Assembly (NCBI RefSeq): GCF_000219725.1 | Contig: NC_015732.1 | Location: 2,108,001 to 2,172,000, forward strand | Origin: Gracilinema caldarium DSM 7334 | GTDB lineage: Bacteria; Spirochaetota; Spirochaetia; Treponematales; Breznakiellaceae | Direction: 5' to 3' | Length of the DNA stretch: 64,000 nt | The notes under the pieces: model-generated | The model's input: only the letters and a program-made list of their open reading frames with translations | Told to the model about the DNA's origin: nothing | Databases searched by the model: none | Shown here: positions 50,164 to 60,148 of the stretch, in pieces | Position numbering within the stretch: the stretch's first letter is position 1 | Layout: each line of letters starts with the position of its first letter | Program-made: the position numbers and the translations under genes

Positions 50164-50210
50164 GGCTGAGCTCCCATGATGATACCATGACGGCACTATG
50201 GAGCTCAGCC
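50164..50210 (+). repeat. Long inverted repeat after metY
   Basis: GGCTGAGCTCC (50164-50174) is perfectly inverted at 50200-50210 around a 25-nt loop, starting 8 bp after the metY stop. No T-run follows. It may act as a terminator or mRNA 3' protector. Its plan (long perfect arms, loop of about 25 nt, no T-run) resembles the repeat behind the beta-galactosidase gene, though the arms differ. Confidence 0.55.
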
Positions 50211-50293
50211 TACAACACAAATATAGGCGCTTTAAAAAGTTTAAAAACTTTAAAAGCTCAGCTAAATTTTTAGAGGACCCTGAGCAAATCCCT

Positions 50294-51898
50294 TTATTGC
50301 AACTCCCGGATTTTTTCATGAAGCTGTTCTGCATGGGCTTTGCTTTCTTCACTGAGCTCTGTAACATCATTCACTGAGCTTAGAATAGCCTCATCCTTCT
50401 CTTTAATAATCTGGGTATCCTTCTGCAGATCAGCAAGGGAGGCCCGGGTTTTTTCTTGTAGCTTTACAAGGTTTTCTTCTGCGGCCGCAATTTCTGTTCC
50501 ACCAGATTTTAACTGACTAGACATATCACTGAGCGTTTGTAATGCCTCAAGAATTTGGCGTCCTCCTTCCGCTAATTCTTCAGTAGCGGTCGTAATCTCA
50601 TTGAATGCATCAATAACACTACCTATTTCTTGACGTATTTCTTGGAATGCAGTTCTGGTAATATCGCTTTCCTCAGCGGCAGTCTTAATAATCTGGATGA
50701 CTTCTTTCAGCTGGCGGCCAATCTCTTTAGCATTTTTACCGGTTGTATCTGCTAGATTACGGATTTCATCAGCTACCACCGCAAATCCCCGGCCCGCATC
50801 ACCCGCATGGGCCGCTTCTATGGCTGCATTCATGGAAAGAAGATTAGTCGACCCAGCTATAGCATTGATAACTGCAACCATCTGTTGAATAGAACCTATA
50901 CTGCCTTCAATTTTTGCAATATACCCTAAAAGACTATTAAGCCGTTCCATGCCGTTATCGGTTGTTCCGGTGAGCTTTTCCATAGCGGTACGACGACGGG
51001 CTGCAGATTCTGCTACATTTTTTATAGAAGCGACCATTTCATTGATAGAAGCTGAGGATTCAATTTGGGCAGTAGATTCATTCTCGATACTTTGATTTAG
51101 ATCAGTAATACGATGGGCGATCACTTCTACAGCCACTGCAGATTCATTGGTATTTTGTTCCAAATTATGAATCTGGTTTTCTATCTTCGCAATAGCAGAA
51201 CTAGTATCAGAAACTAATCTTCGTATTTCATCCATACGAACCGAAAGATTACCAAAAGAATCAAAATTTTTTAAAGCTCCAGTAACAATATGGTTTAGCC
51301 TGTCCATTTTTTCCGTAAGTATTTTACGTTTTTCTTCAAGTTCAGTAGCGAATTTGTTAGAAATAGAAGCTGCCATAATAAGGAAATAACTTAGCAACCC
51401 ATATATAACTAAACTTAACACAAGCTGGTTCAGAATTACTCCGAGAGCTATACCTGCAGGGAGAAGTCGGACCAATGAAAACAGGATAAGACCAAGGGTT
51501 CCGATACTAACAATGATGTATGCTACAAGGTTAGAAAAATTAAAGAGCATAGTAAGTGCAAGTACCAGAGTATAATAGGCTACATTACGAAATAATTGAG
51601 CTGTACTTGGTGTTTCACTGATCACCATTGACATAAGGAATAATAAAACACCGGTAGCAACTATTGTTATTCGGCTCGCCCTTATATAGTTACCCTTATG
51701 CAAGGCAATAAAGGCAATAACCATGAAGAAAAACACCACCCCTTCAAATCCAGAATTAATCAAATCCCCAGCAAGAAAGTCAGTTATAAAAGCTATTGGA
51801 AGTATAATAAGCAATACTAATAAAACCCGACGTAACAGGCTCGTTTTTCTGGCAAGTTCTTCAGCAGAAACAGGTGTACTATTAAAAAAGCTCTTCAT
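50294..51898 (-). CDS. Methyl-accepting chemotaxis protein
   Basis: 534 residues. The N-terminal 190 residues hold about six closely spaced hydrophobic segments with no large periplasmic loop, so the sensor is membrane-embedded. The remainder is a long coiled coil with the highly conserved hairpin tip NLLSMNAAIEAAHAGDAGRG, followed by FAVVADEIRNLADTTGKNAK, which contacts CheW and CheA. There is no HAMP domain that I can see. It controls swimming through CheA. It is not adjacent to other chemotaxis genes and has no obvious Shine-Dalgarno. It may sense membrane state or a lipophilic signal; this is inference. Confidence 0.93.
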   Translation of the reverse strand: MKSFFNSTPVSAEELARKTSLLRRVLLVLLIILPIAFITDFLAGDLINSGFEGVVFFFMVIAFIALHKGNYIRASRITIVATGVLLFLMSMVISETPSTAQLFRNVAYYTLVLALTMLFNFSNLVAYIIVSIGTLGLILFSLVRLLPAGIALGVILNQLVLSLVIYGLLSYFLIMAASISNKFATELEEKRKILTEKMDRLNHIVTGALKNFDSFGNLSVRMDEIRRLVSDTSSAIAKIENQIHNLEQNTNESAVAVEVIAHRITDLNQSIENESTAQIESSASINEMVASIKNVAESAARRRTAMEKLTGTTDNGMERLNSLLGYIAKIEGSIGSIQQMVAVINAIAGSTNLLSMNAAIEAAHAGDAGRGFAVVADEIRNLADTTGKNAKEIGRQLKEVIQIIKTAAEESDITRTAFQEIRQEIGSVIDAFNEITTATEELAEGGRQILEALQTLSDMSSQLKSGGTEIAAAEENLVKLQEKTRASLADLQKDTQIIKEKDEAILSSVNDVTELSEESKAHAEQLHEKIRELQ

Positions 51899-51958
51899 AC
51901 TACTATTATGTAATAAGTTTCATTAATCTACAAGTAGTTGTTGATCGCAGATTCTTTT

Positions 51959-52360
51959 CTATGCAAAACCCAGAGAAAAATCCCCAATAATTTTAAACCT
52001 TTTACCATCCCTCACTACCCGCAGGTCCCGTTCAGGGAAATAACGGGGCAGGAGGCGCTTTACCATATCCGCTGCTTCCTGCATAAGGGCTTCATACTGA
52101 CCGCTGTCCAGTCGATCCAGGGTCGCTACCCGAAGATTGATTATATAGCCCCGTCCCATTTCCGAGCCAATGCCTGGAGTAAAATCGGGGGCTACCTCAA
52201 AAAGCCCATCCATTTCAGGGTCTGCGGTTTCACCCCGCCGGGGTCGATTCGGATGCACCGAGTACAGATTTCCCCAACGGTCTTCCAGCTGATGGTCCAC
52301 TTCATTAAAAAGGGCCTTGAGCTGATTCTCAAAGGCCCGGAGTTTTGCATGCTGATACAC
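51959..52360 (-). CDS. Hypothetical protein downstream of lon
   Basis: 133 residues, starting with GTG. The sequence is mostly helical with a charged middle (HPNRPRRGETADPEMDGLFE) and ends in strands (YFPERDLRVVRDGKRFKIIG). I do not recognise the family; it looks lineage-specific. It begins 11 bp after the lon stop on the same strand, with AGGG about 9 nt upstream, and is probably co-transcribed with lon. No function assigned. Confidence 0.7.
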   Translation of the reverse strand: MYQHAKLRAFENQLKALFNEVDHQLEDRWGNLYSVHPNRPRRGETADPEMDGLFEVAPDFTPGIGSEMGRGYIINLRVATLDRLDSGQYEALMQEAADMVKRLLPRYFPERDLRVVRDGKRFKIIGDFSLGFA

Positions 52361-52371
52361 CGGCTTGGACC

Positions 52372-54939
52372 CTATTTGTCCGGCAGTACCAGAGCGAGTA
52401 CCTCTTCGTACCGTTCGACGGGATGAAACTCGAGGCCTTTTTTGACATGTTCCGGAATTTCATCCAGATCCCGCAGATTCTTTTTAGGAATAATAATATG
52501 CTTAGCCTTATTACGCTGAGCTGCTATGGTTTTTTCTTTTAAGCCGCCAATGGGAAGAACCTGGCCGGTAAGGCTCAGTTCACCGGTCATCACAATCCGG
52601 TCCATTATGGTACGATTGGTTACCAGAGAAATAAGGGCGGTGGCCATGGTAATTCCTGCGGAGGGTCCATCCTTGGGGGTTGCCCCTTCGGGGATATGGA
52701 GATGAATATGGTTTTTCTCAAACCATTCCTGTCCAATACCATATTTCTCTGAAACCAGCTTCCTCGTATAAGTATACGCAATGGTGGCACTTTCCTTCAT
52801 CACCTCACCCATCTTGCCTGTCAGAGTAAGCCCTTCTTTACCAGGGGTAGCCACCGCTTCGATAATAAGGGTGTCCCCGCCCATGCTGGTCCAGGCAAGA
52901 CCTATGGCCATTCCAGGCCTATCTGCCCGCTTAATATCCTCATCGGCAAAAACAGGCTTACCAAGGTATTTTTCGACCGATGATTTATCGATGACAAATT
53001 TTTCTTCTTCCTTAAGCTTATATATAGACCGCTTTTTGGGTTTTTCAGGATTATTTTTATCCTCGAAGGTTGGATATTGGATATTCACCGTCATATCCCC
53101 CACCTGTCGTTCGGTGGGGAACAACTTGACTGGATGTTCTTCCTTATGTCTGAGCTCTTCCTCATCAACTTTCAGGACCTTGCTCATGTGCTTTAAGCGC
53201 TGATCATGCAGACGGTCCATATAATCAGGTATAGTATCCAGGATGTGTTTTGCCAGCTTTCGGTGAATCTTGTCGAGGTTCTTCTCAAAGTTACGAACCC
53301 CCGCTTCCCGGGCATAGCCGTTAGCGATATAGAGCAATGCATCCCTGGTATAACGAACTTGGTTCGGCTGGAGGCCGTTCTTTTCAAGGCTCTTAGGAAT
53401 AAGATATTGTTTTGCTATTTCAAGTTTTTCCAGGTCGATGTAACCTGGAATCTGTATTACTTCCATACGGTCCAGAAGCGGGCCGGGGATAGTATCCAGG
53501 GTATTGGCTGTAACAATAAAGAAAACTTGAGAAACATCAAAGGGGAGGTCCAGGTAGTGGTCCCGAAAGGCATAATTCTGTTCCGGATCCAATACTTCCA
53601 ACAGGGCACTGGAGGGATCCCCCTGGTAACTGGAGCCCATTTTATCGATCTCATCAATCATAAAAACCGGATCCTTGGTCTTTACCAGTTTGAGGCCCTG
53701 AATAATTTTCCCCGGCATGGCTCCCACATAGGTCCTCCGGTGGCCTTTAATTTCCGCTTCATCCCGCATACCGCCTACGGAGAAACGGAAAAACTGTTTA
53801 TTCAGCGCCCGGGCAATGGACCGGCCTACACTGGTTTTACCAACTCCAGGAGGCCCCACAAGGCAGAGAATAGTACCCTTGGTATCCTGCCTGAGTTTAC
53901 GAACCGCAAGGAATTCCATGATTCGATCCTTGACATCCTTAAGGCCATAATGATCTTCTTCAAGAACCTTTCGGGCATATTCCATATCCAGGGGTTTGCC
54001 GCTCACCGCATCCCAGGGAAGATTTAACACCGTGTCAAGATAATTTCGGGTGACGATAAATTCACTGGAGTTGGGGTCCATAAGGCTGAATTTTTCCAGT
54101 TCCTGGTCTATGACCTCCAAAATATCAGGTTCCAAATGGAGCTGGTAAAGCTTATCCCTGAATTTCTGGTATTCACTGCTCTTAGCATCGGTGGTCATTC
54201 CAAGCTCTTTTTTAATAGCCTTGAGCTCTTCCCGCAGAAAATATTCACGCTGACTTTTTTCTATTTTTTCATTTATTTCATTTTGTATTTTCTTTTGTAT
54301 TTTTAGAAGTTCCTGTTCCTTTTTTATAAAGACCAGCACCTGCTCCATCCGTTTGCGGACATTAAGAATTTCCAGAATACGCTGTTGTTCAATCTTATCA
54401 ATATTGAGGATGCTTGCGATAAAATCGGCGATTTTTCCCGGATGATCGATATTGATCATGTTAAGCCGCATTTCTTCAGAAAAGAGGGGGTTATTTTCCG
54501 AGACCTGTTTCATCTCGCTGATGAGCGCCCGGGTCAGAGCCTTAACTTCGCTGGTATCATCTTCTTCATCTTCCAGGTACTCGACTGCGGCTACTATGGG
54601 GTTTGCCTCATTCAGAGCCTTTTTTATTCTGAACCGTTTCATGGTGGAGATGAATATGTTCACTCCACCATCGGGAAGGTTAATCTTTTTAACAATTTTC
54701 GCTACCGTTCCAACCTTGTAGAGGTCGTCGATAGTTGGGCTTTCGGTCTCATTTTGTAACATGACAAGCCCAATGAGTCCGTCACCTACCATGGCTTCAT
54801 CCACTACTTTTACATCGGCGGGATTACCGATCATGATGGGTGTAAAAATACCGGGGAAAATAGGACGGCCCATGAGGGCTACCAGATATAGTTTATTTGG
54901 AAGTATTTGCTCAATAGGAACAATTCCCTGTTCTGACAT
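52372..54939 (-). CDS. lon: ATP-dependent protease Lon
   Basis: 855 residues in the normal domain order: N-terminal substrate-binding domain (YLVALMGRPIFPGIFTPIMI), a coiled-coil region rich in Lys/Glu (about 210-245), AAA+ module with GPPGVGKTSVGRSIARALNK and MIDEIDKMGSSYQGDPSSAL, and the C-terminal protease with catalytic Ser in PKDGPSAGITMA and Lys in GGLKEKTIAA. It degrades misfolded and regulatory proteins in the cytoplasm. A linker near 610-640 (DKNNPEKPKKRSIYKL) is charged. AGAGG about 5 nt before the ATG supports the start. It is followed by a small unknown gene. Confidence 0.97.
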   Translation of the reverse strand: MSEQGIVPIEQILPNKLYLVALMGRPIFPGIFTPIMIGNPADVKVVDEAMVGDGLIGLVMLQNETESPTIDDLYKVGTVAKIVKKINLPDGGVNIFISTMKRFRIKKALNEANPIVAAVEYLEDEEDDTSEVKALTRALISEMKQVSENNPLFSEEMRLNMINIDHPGKIADFIASILNIDKIEQQRILEILNVRKRMEQVLVFIKKEQELLKIQKKIQNEINEKIEKSQREYFLREELKAIKKELGMTTDAKSSEYQKFRDKLYQLHLEPDILEVIDQELEKFSLMDPNSSEFIVTRNYLDTVLNLPWDAVSGKPLDMEYARKVLEEDHYGLKDVKDRIMEFLAVRKLRQDTKGTILCLVGPPGVGKTSVGRSIARALNKQFFRFSVGGMRDEAEIKGHRRTYVGAMPGKIIQGLKLVKTKDPVFMIDEIDKMGSSYQGDPSSALLEVLDPEQNYAFRDHYLDLPFDVSQVFFIVTANTLDTIPGPLLDRMEVIQIPGYIDLEKLEIAKQYLIPKSLEKNGLQPNQVRYTRDALLYIANGYAREAGVRNFEKNLDKIHRKLAKHILDTIPDYMDRLHDQRLKHMSKVLKVDEEELRHKEEHPVKLFPTERQVGDMTVNIQYPTFEDKNNPEKPKKRSIYKLKEEEKFVIDKSSVEKYLGKPVFADEDIKRADRPGMAIGLAWTSMGGDTLIIEAVATPGKEGLTLTGKMGEVMKESATIAYTYTRKLVSEKYGIGQEWFEKNHIHLHIPEGATPKDGPSAGITMATALISLVTNRTIMDRIVMTGELSLTGQVLPIGGLKEKTIAAQRNKAKHIIIPKKNLRDLDEIPEHVKKGLEFHPVERYEEVLALVLPDK

Positions 54940-55052
54940 ATAAACCTCTTTAAAAGTAATTGCCTTGCCTAAAATATGATAAAATTTGCTTAAAAAGGCA
55001 AGAATTGGGGGTAAGATTGATGAAAACCTGGGAGAAACCTACAATTAAGCGG

Positions 55053-56903
55053 TCAAGATGATGAAAAAGGAAAATGAATCTTTACCGTAGTTCCACTAGG
55101 TCCTGTCTCAAGGCTCAGGGTTCCCCTAATCTGACTGGTCAATGCCTCTAGAATGATACTGCCGGTCCCTGTTCCATTCTGCGCCGTTCCAGTATGCTTT
55201 GGATGAAAGCCACAGCCATCATCCTGCACAGCAAGAATAAAAAAGTCATCTTGAACATGAAGACCTATGGTAATATGCCCCTCAGATTTTCCAGAAAAGG
55301 CATACTTAAAAGCATTTGTCACCAGTTCCACAATAATGAGCGCACAGGGAATAGCCCTTTCGAGCGGTAATTGTACATCATCTGCATCCACTGATATAAA
55401 AATAGGAATCAGCAACGAATGGTAAGATGCAAGATTTTCTGATAATCGGGAGAGATATGCGGCCATAGGGACTGTGCTCAAAGAGCCGGAAGTATAGACT
55501 GTTTCATGCACCATAGACATGGCGTAGACCTTTTCTTCCAGCTCAACAAGAATATTTCGTGTATGTTCATCCTCAAGACCATCTGCTTCCAGATGCAAGA
55601 GACTTACAATTACCTGCAGGTTATTTTTTACCCGATGATGGACCTCTTTAAGGAGAATATCCTTATCTGTGAGAGACTGTTTAAGAGAATGAAGGGTAGA
55701 CTCAAGTTGTAAAAACAGGTTTCGGAACGATCGAGCCAGAGAACCAAGCTCAGTTTTTCTTTGGGCAATTGAATTGAGTAACCTTTCCTCTTCTGGAGAG
55801 AAGTTGAGCGTTTGCTGAGATTCGAAACTGAGACGGCTTAACAACTCAGTAAATGTACGAATGGGTGTATTTACTGCGGTTACAATCCCATACACAATAA
55901 TAAAAAACACGATAAGAGCAACAATATAGACAACTAAAAGATTCGACAGCATTGTTACGAGCTGGGTTCTGAATGCTGTTTCCGGTAGGGCTACTGTTAC
56001 CAGCCAGGATGTTTTGATTCGACCTTGATACTCTAGGGTTATAAACCGATAGGGTTCACCCTGAATATAAAGTGTTCTGGTAGTATCTGCTACTTCAGGA
56101 AAAAAGGTATACAGTTCCGGTTTTCCCTGATTAGCATTAATGAGTACCTTTCCCTCTTTGTTCCGGATAATAACATATCCTGAAAATTCATGTGCAAGAA
56201 TATTCAATCGTTTCGTAATATCATCCAAGAGAATATCAACTGTTATTACCCCGCGAACTGTTCCATTATTCTTATAGAGGGGAAGGCTTGCAGCAATTAC
56301 TTGATTACCTGTTGAAACAAGATGATAGGGCTCTGAAAAAGTTATGTGCCCTGCAGCAATTGCATTCTGATACCAGGGCCGTTTTCGTGGATCGTAGTCA
56401 GGACGACGAGCGTGTTCCATTTCAGCACCGTCTTGGGTTGTATAAAACCAAAGGAGATCACCACCGGTCTCTTTTCCTGCCCTGCCATAGCGGATGCTAC
56501 CATCCTCCATTCGTTGAACCTCAGCATATTCGCCATCGTTAAAACCAGCGGCAATGATATGCAGTTCCCGAAAAGATTCAAGTTCTTTCTTAAAAAGGCG
56601 AAGGAGAGTTTCAGGGCCGAGGTCTGGATCAATCTCGAAAAGAATACGGTCTGTCTCAAGCAAGGTAATAGTATTTTCTAGATAAGCAGAAAATTGCTCA
56701 AACACAAGCCGGGAAGAACGTTCTGCAAGATCCTGAATACTCGCATCGGAAAAGGCCCGTAATCCCCGGGCTGAAATAAACCAGGATACGGCAAACACAA
56801 AAGCAAGTAATACACTAAAGGCTCCAAAAAGAGTCCGTTTTAGCTTTCCTCTGCTGAATAACCAGAAAAAAGTATCAGTAAGTCGTTGAAGTAAATTGTG
56901 CAT
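55053..56903 (-). CDS. Membrane sensor histidine kinase with Cache domain
   Basis: 616 residues. A membrane helix near 25-48 and a second near 322-345 enclose a double-Cache-type extracellular sensor (DPRKRPWYQNAIAAGHITFS, VRGVITVDILLDDITKRLNI). A HAMP-like segment follows, then a HisKA_2 phospho-acceptor box (KEVHHRVKNNLQVIVSLLHL) and an HATPase with IIVELVTNAFKYAFSGKSEG and DDGCGFHPKH. HisKA_2 kinases commonly signal to regulators outside the operon; none is adjacent. The ligand of the Cache domain, usually an organic acid or amino acid, is not evident. Confidence 0.92.
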   Translation of the reverse strand: MHNLLQRLTDTFFWLFSRGKLKRTLFGAFSVLLAFVFAVSWFISARGLRAFSDASIQDLAERSSRLVFEQFSAYLENTITLLETDRILFEIDPDLGPETLLRLFKKELESFRELHIIAAGFNDGEYAEVQRMEDGSIRYGRAGKETGGDLLWFYTTQDGAEMEHARRPDYDPRKRPWYQNAIAAGHITFSEPYHLVSTGNQVIAASLPLYKNNGTVRGVITVDILLDDITKRLNILAHEFSGYVIIRNKEGKVLINANQGKPELYTFFPEVADTTRTLYIQGEPYRFITLEYQGRIKTSWLVTVALPETAFRTQLVTMLSNLLVVYIVALIVFFIIVYGIVTAVNTPIRTFTELLSRLSFESQQTLNFSPEEERLLNSIAQRKTELGSLARSFRNLFLQLESTLHSLKQSLTDKDILLKEVHHRVKNNLQVIVSLLHLEADGLEDEHTRNILVELEEKVYAMSMVHETVYTSGSLSTVPMAAYLSRLSENLASYHSLLIPIFISVDADDVQLPLERAIPCALIIVELVTNAFKYAFSGKSEGHITIGLHVQDDFFILAVQDDGCGFHPKHTGTAQNGTGTGSIILEALTSQIRGTLSLETGPSGTTVKIHFPFSSS

Positions 56904-57035
56904 CGCCTTGTTTTTAATAATATACCATACTATTGATCGATTAATAGGGGGAGACTTTCTGTATTTTTGATTTTTTTAAGTTTTATTGTAATAATAATTC
57001 CTTTGCTTTACAATAGGAACTAGAAGGAGCATCTG

Positions 57036-58520
57036 ATGTATATAGCTTTGCTTCATTACCACCTGCTCCGGGGCGGTGTTTCCTTAGTACTCCATCATCA
57101 GGCAGAATTACTTTCGAAAGCGGGTTACCAGGTTCTTATCATTGTTGGTGAAGCCCCCGTTGAAACGTTACATATTCCTACGGCTGTGTTACCCCTTCTC
57201 GCCTATGATTCAGTGCGTACAGCGCCTGGTTCTGCCGAAGATACCCCTGAATCCCTCGCTCAGAATATACAAAACGCCATGCTGAACCATTGGGGAAGGC
57301 TCGCAGATGTGCTCCATGTGCATAATCCTCTCTTGCGTAAAAATCGATTGCTACTGCCTGCGTTAAGTCTGCTTCAGAAGCAGGGAGTGAACCTCCTGCT
57401 TCATAATCATGATTTTGCGGAAGATTTCAGACCTGATGTTTACAATACGGACCAGAATTATCCTGAAAACTGTCACTATGGAGTGATTAACCGCAGGGAT
57501 TATTCGTTCCTGCATCGAGCAGGCCTTAAAAAAGAGGGTCTTCATTTTTTACCCAACGCGGTGCTTCCTTTGCAGTACACCAAAGGACTTGCACGGCGGC
57601 GTTTTGTCTATCCTGTACGGGCTATACGGAGAAAAAATATTGGGGAAGCACTCCTCCTTTCGCTCTTTTTACCAAAGGGTACAAGCATCGCCATAACCCT
57701 ACCTCCCACAGCAACAAGCCCTGATCTTCCCTACTATGAATTCTGGAAGCGGGTCGCCCACGAATTAAATCTCCCGGTTGAATTTGAGGTGGGTCTTCAT
57801 GAAGGTATTGCCGATATTATGGGAAGTGCTCAGGCTGTTGTAACCACTTCGGTAAAAGAAGGCTTTGGTTTTTCCTTTCTCGAACCCTGGACTGCGGATC
57901 TGCCAGTTCTAGGACGACGGATTGGCCAAATCTGCTCAGACTTTGAGCGGGATGGTATCCAGTTCCCCCACATGTACGACGGGCTCCTTATTCCTATGGC
58001 TTATTTATCGCCGCCACTCCTCAGGAAAAAACTGGAACAGGTGTTAATAGAAACCTGTACAGCCTTTGGTCTTGAAATAGAATGTCATACCCTTAAAACA
58101 CTAACCGATGATATCTTCTCTCAGGAGGTCTTTGACTTTGGCAAGCTCGATGAGGAATTCCAGATGGACATTCTCGAAATGGTAGCATCCAATGCGATAG
58201 CCCGACAGGATATCATCGATATTAATCCCTTTTTGGCAACCCTGGCAAGCTGGGACATGAATACCCATGAGGATATCATTCAGGCTAATAAAGAACTGGT
58301 TTTACTTCATTATAGTATGGAACATGCACTCAATCAGCTTCAGATGGCCTATACAAAGATTACTGCAACCCCCGTTCAACATCGTCTTTCAAAAAGTGTA
58401 CTTCTGGATCTCTTTCTGGACCCTCTTAAGCTGTATCCTGTTGGTATTATCCACAAAGGAAGTCATTTGTCACTCCCCGGCTCTGATTCACAGGCCTTCT
58501 CAAAGGCAGAGCCCCAATGA
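57036..58520 (+). CDS. GT-B glycosyltransferase (GT4-like)
   Basis: 494 residues. The N-terminal Rossmann half begins MYIALLHYHLLRGGVSLVLH and continues with DVLHVHNPLLRKNR. The C-terminal half has RFVYPVRAIRRKNIGEALLL, a nucleotide-sugar site typical of GT4 enzymes, and the EX7E motif in KEGFGFSFLEPWTADLPVLG. The likely product is a glycoside or glycolipid made from an NDP-sugar, identity unknown. A C-terminal extension after about 400 is not typical. GAAGGAG 7 nt before the ATG is a strong start. It overlaps the HAD gene by 4 bp and heads a cluster of at least five plus-strand genes. Confidence 0.85.
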   Translation: MYIALLHYHLLRGGVSLVLHHQAELLSKAGYQVLIIVGEAPVETLHIPTAVLPLLAYDSVRTAPGSAEDTPESLAQNIQNAMLNHWGRLADVLHVHNPLLRKNRLLLPALSLLQKQGVNLLLHNHDFAEDFRPDVYNTDQNYPENCHYGVINRRDYSFLHRAGLKKEGLHFLPNAVLPLQYTKGLARRRFVYPVRAIRRKNIGEALLLSLFLPKGTSIAITLPPTATSPDLPYYEFWKRVAHELNLPVEFEVGLHEGIADIMGSAQAVVTTSVKEGFGFSFLEPWTADLPVLGRRIGQICSDFERDGIQFPHMYDGLLIPMAYLSPPLLRKKLEQVLIETCTAFGLEIECHTLKTLTDDIFSQEVFDFGKLDEEFQMDILEMVASNAIARQDIIDINPFLATLASWDMNTHEDIIQANKELVLLHYSMEHALNQLQMAYTKITATPVQHRLSKSVLLDLFLDPLKLYPVGIIHKGSHLSLPGSDSQAFSKAEPQ

Positions 58521-59476
58521 ATTTACATAGGTTAACCCCAATGGAAAAACTGCGTCAGGAAACTCATCTGGTGTCGTTAATTCAGAAATTATCCAAAGCA
58601 ACTGCGGTTGTTCCCCCACAATGCCTTCCCCTACAATTCGAGCCCTACCGTTCAAGCCGAATAATCAAGCACTCTCAGGGTGGTTCTAAGGTCAATATTC
58701 AGCTTAATGGCCCTCTCTCAGATATTAGGGTCATCCTCTTTGATATTTATGGTACCCTGTTTTCTTCCGCCGCGGGCGATATTGGTACCGAAGGCCCGCC
58801 ACTCTTTAAATGTCCAGAACCTGACTCAGTTTTGACCTGTTATGAACAGGAAGCGGCTTATTTCCGTAAAGCCGTGCTGGAGCGGCATCTTACTGCTTAT
58901 GCAGTAACACCCTATCCTGAAGTGCGGGTAGAAGAAATCTGGGAAGCCTATCAGGATAAACCAGAGAACCTATCTGGGGCTGAGTATGCACTCCGTTACG
59001 AATTGGAACATAATCCGGTTACACCTATGCCAGGAGCTCTGAACTGCATACGCACATTACTAGAAAAAGGATTCGAACTCGGTATTGTATCGAATGCCCA
59101 GTTTTATACGCCCCTCCTTTTCAAAGCTTTTTGGGGAGCAGACCCAATTGAGTTAGGTTTTACCGAAGCTTTTATTGCATATTCATATATCCATGGCAGG
59201 GCTAAACCGGATCCTGAATTATTCAAGATCGTACTGGATGAAGTAAGATCAAAAGGATATCAGGTTGATGAATGTCTCTATGTGGGCAACGATATGCTTA
59301 ATGATGTATTTGGTGCAAAAAATGTAGGCATGCGAGCAGCCCTCTTTGCAGGGGATAAGAAATCTTTACGACTCCGAGAAGATAATCCCCTCTGTAAAGA
59401 CCTCCTGCCTGACCTTGTGATAGATTCCCTCACAGATTTACCCCATTGTGTGGCCAAGGGTCCTAATTATGGATAA
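58517..59476 (+). CDS. HAD-superfamily hydrolase
   Basis: 319 residues. After an unusual N-terminal 70-residue extension the HAD core begins VILFDIYGTLFSSAAGD (motif I with Asp-x-Tyr-Gly-Thr, as in haloacid dehalogenase-like members). Motif II is GIVSNAQ, motif III RAKPDPELFKIVLD and motif IV YVGNDMLNDVFGAKNVGM. It probably hydrolyses a phosphate ester. Overlap with the glycosyltransferase (ATGA) suggests it acts on the same pathway, for instance as a phosphatase on a glycosylated product; this is inference. Its end overlaps the following Crp-type regulator by 8 bp. Confidence 0.88.
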   Translation: MNLHRLTPMEKLRQETHLVSLIQKLSKATAVVPPQCLPLQFEPYRSSRIIKHSQGGSKVNIQLNGPLSDIRVILFDIYGTLFSSAAGDIGTEGPPLFKCPEPDSVLTCYEQEAAYFRKAVLERHLTAYAVTPYPEVRVEEIWEAYQDKPENLSGAEYALRYELEHNPVTPMPGALNCIRTLLEKGFELGIVSNAQFYTPLLFKAFWGADPIELGFTEAFIAYSYIHGRAKPDPELFKIVLDEVRSKGYQVDECLYVGNDMLNDVFGAKNVGMRAALFAGDKKSLRLREDNPLCKDLLPDLVIDSLTDLPHCVAKGPNYG

Positions 59477-60143
59477 ACAGGATTTACTCCATTTTTCAGT
59501 ATCATCCCTTTGCCGTGGGATGGATGTCCTTACTCTTAAGGAACTTATGAAGGGGGTTCCCTGTCGAATTATCTTAAAGCCGAAAGGGTCCTTGGTTTTG
59601 GCCGCCGGGAGCCGTTATAACGAACTGCATCTTTTATTGGAAGGCTCGGTACAGGCGGTTATGGAACATGAAAATGGTAAATCTGTTGTCATAGAGACCA
59701 TAGAAGCTCCAGATCCGATTGCCCCTGCCATCCTCTTTGCTCCCTGTCAAGTTCTTCCGGTTACAGTGTTAGCTGAGTCAGACTGCAGAATGCTGGTTTT
59801 GCCTCTGGAAACCATACTTGACCTTTGCCAAAAAGACCGGCAGTTCCTCATCAATTTTCTCACTGAGATTGGCGGAAAACTGTCTCTTTTTGCAGAAAAA
59901 TTTAAACTCCTTGAATTTTCGAGCCTTCGCAAGCGGATTGCGGTTTTTCTTGCCCACAGGCTCGATGGTACAACCTATACACTACCTTTCCCTAAGGAAA
60001 AATTAGCGGAATATCTTTCGGTAGCCCGGCCCAGTCTTTCCCGGGAATTGTCTGAAATGGCTGCAGAGGGAATCTTGAAAATCGAAGGGCGAACCATTAC
60101 TGTATTGGATAAGAAACGATTTCATTTTCTTATAACGGAGTAA
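59469..60143 (+). CDS. Crp/Fnr-family transcriptional regulator
   Basis: 224 residues from the chosen ATG. An N-terminal cyclic-nucleotide-binding-like beta roll (LVLAAGSRYNELHLLLEGSV, ETIEAPDPIAPAILFAP) leads to a long helix and a winged helix whose recognition segment is EYLSVARPSLSRELSEMAAE. No iron-sulfur cysteine set as in Fnr is visible. AGGG 9 nt before this ATG supports it over one 21 bp upstream. It overlaps the HAD gene, so it is co-transcribed with the glycosyltransferase cluster and may control it. The ligand is unknown. Confidence 0.92.
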   Translation: MDKQDLLHFSVSSLCRGMDVLTLKELMKGVPCRIILKPKGSLVLAAGSRYNELHLLLEGSVQAVMEHENGKSVVIETIEAPDPIAPAILFAPCQVLPVTVLAESDCRMLVLPLETILDLCQKDRQFLINFLTEIGGKLSLFAEKFKLLEFSSLRKRIAVFLAHRLDGTTYTLPFPKEKLAEYLSVARPSLSRELSEMAAEGILKIEGRTITVLDKKRFHFLITE

Positions 60144-60148
60144 CCCTA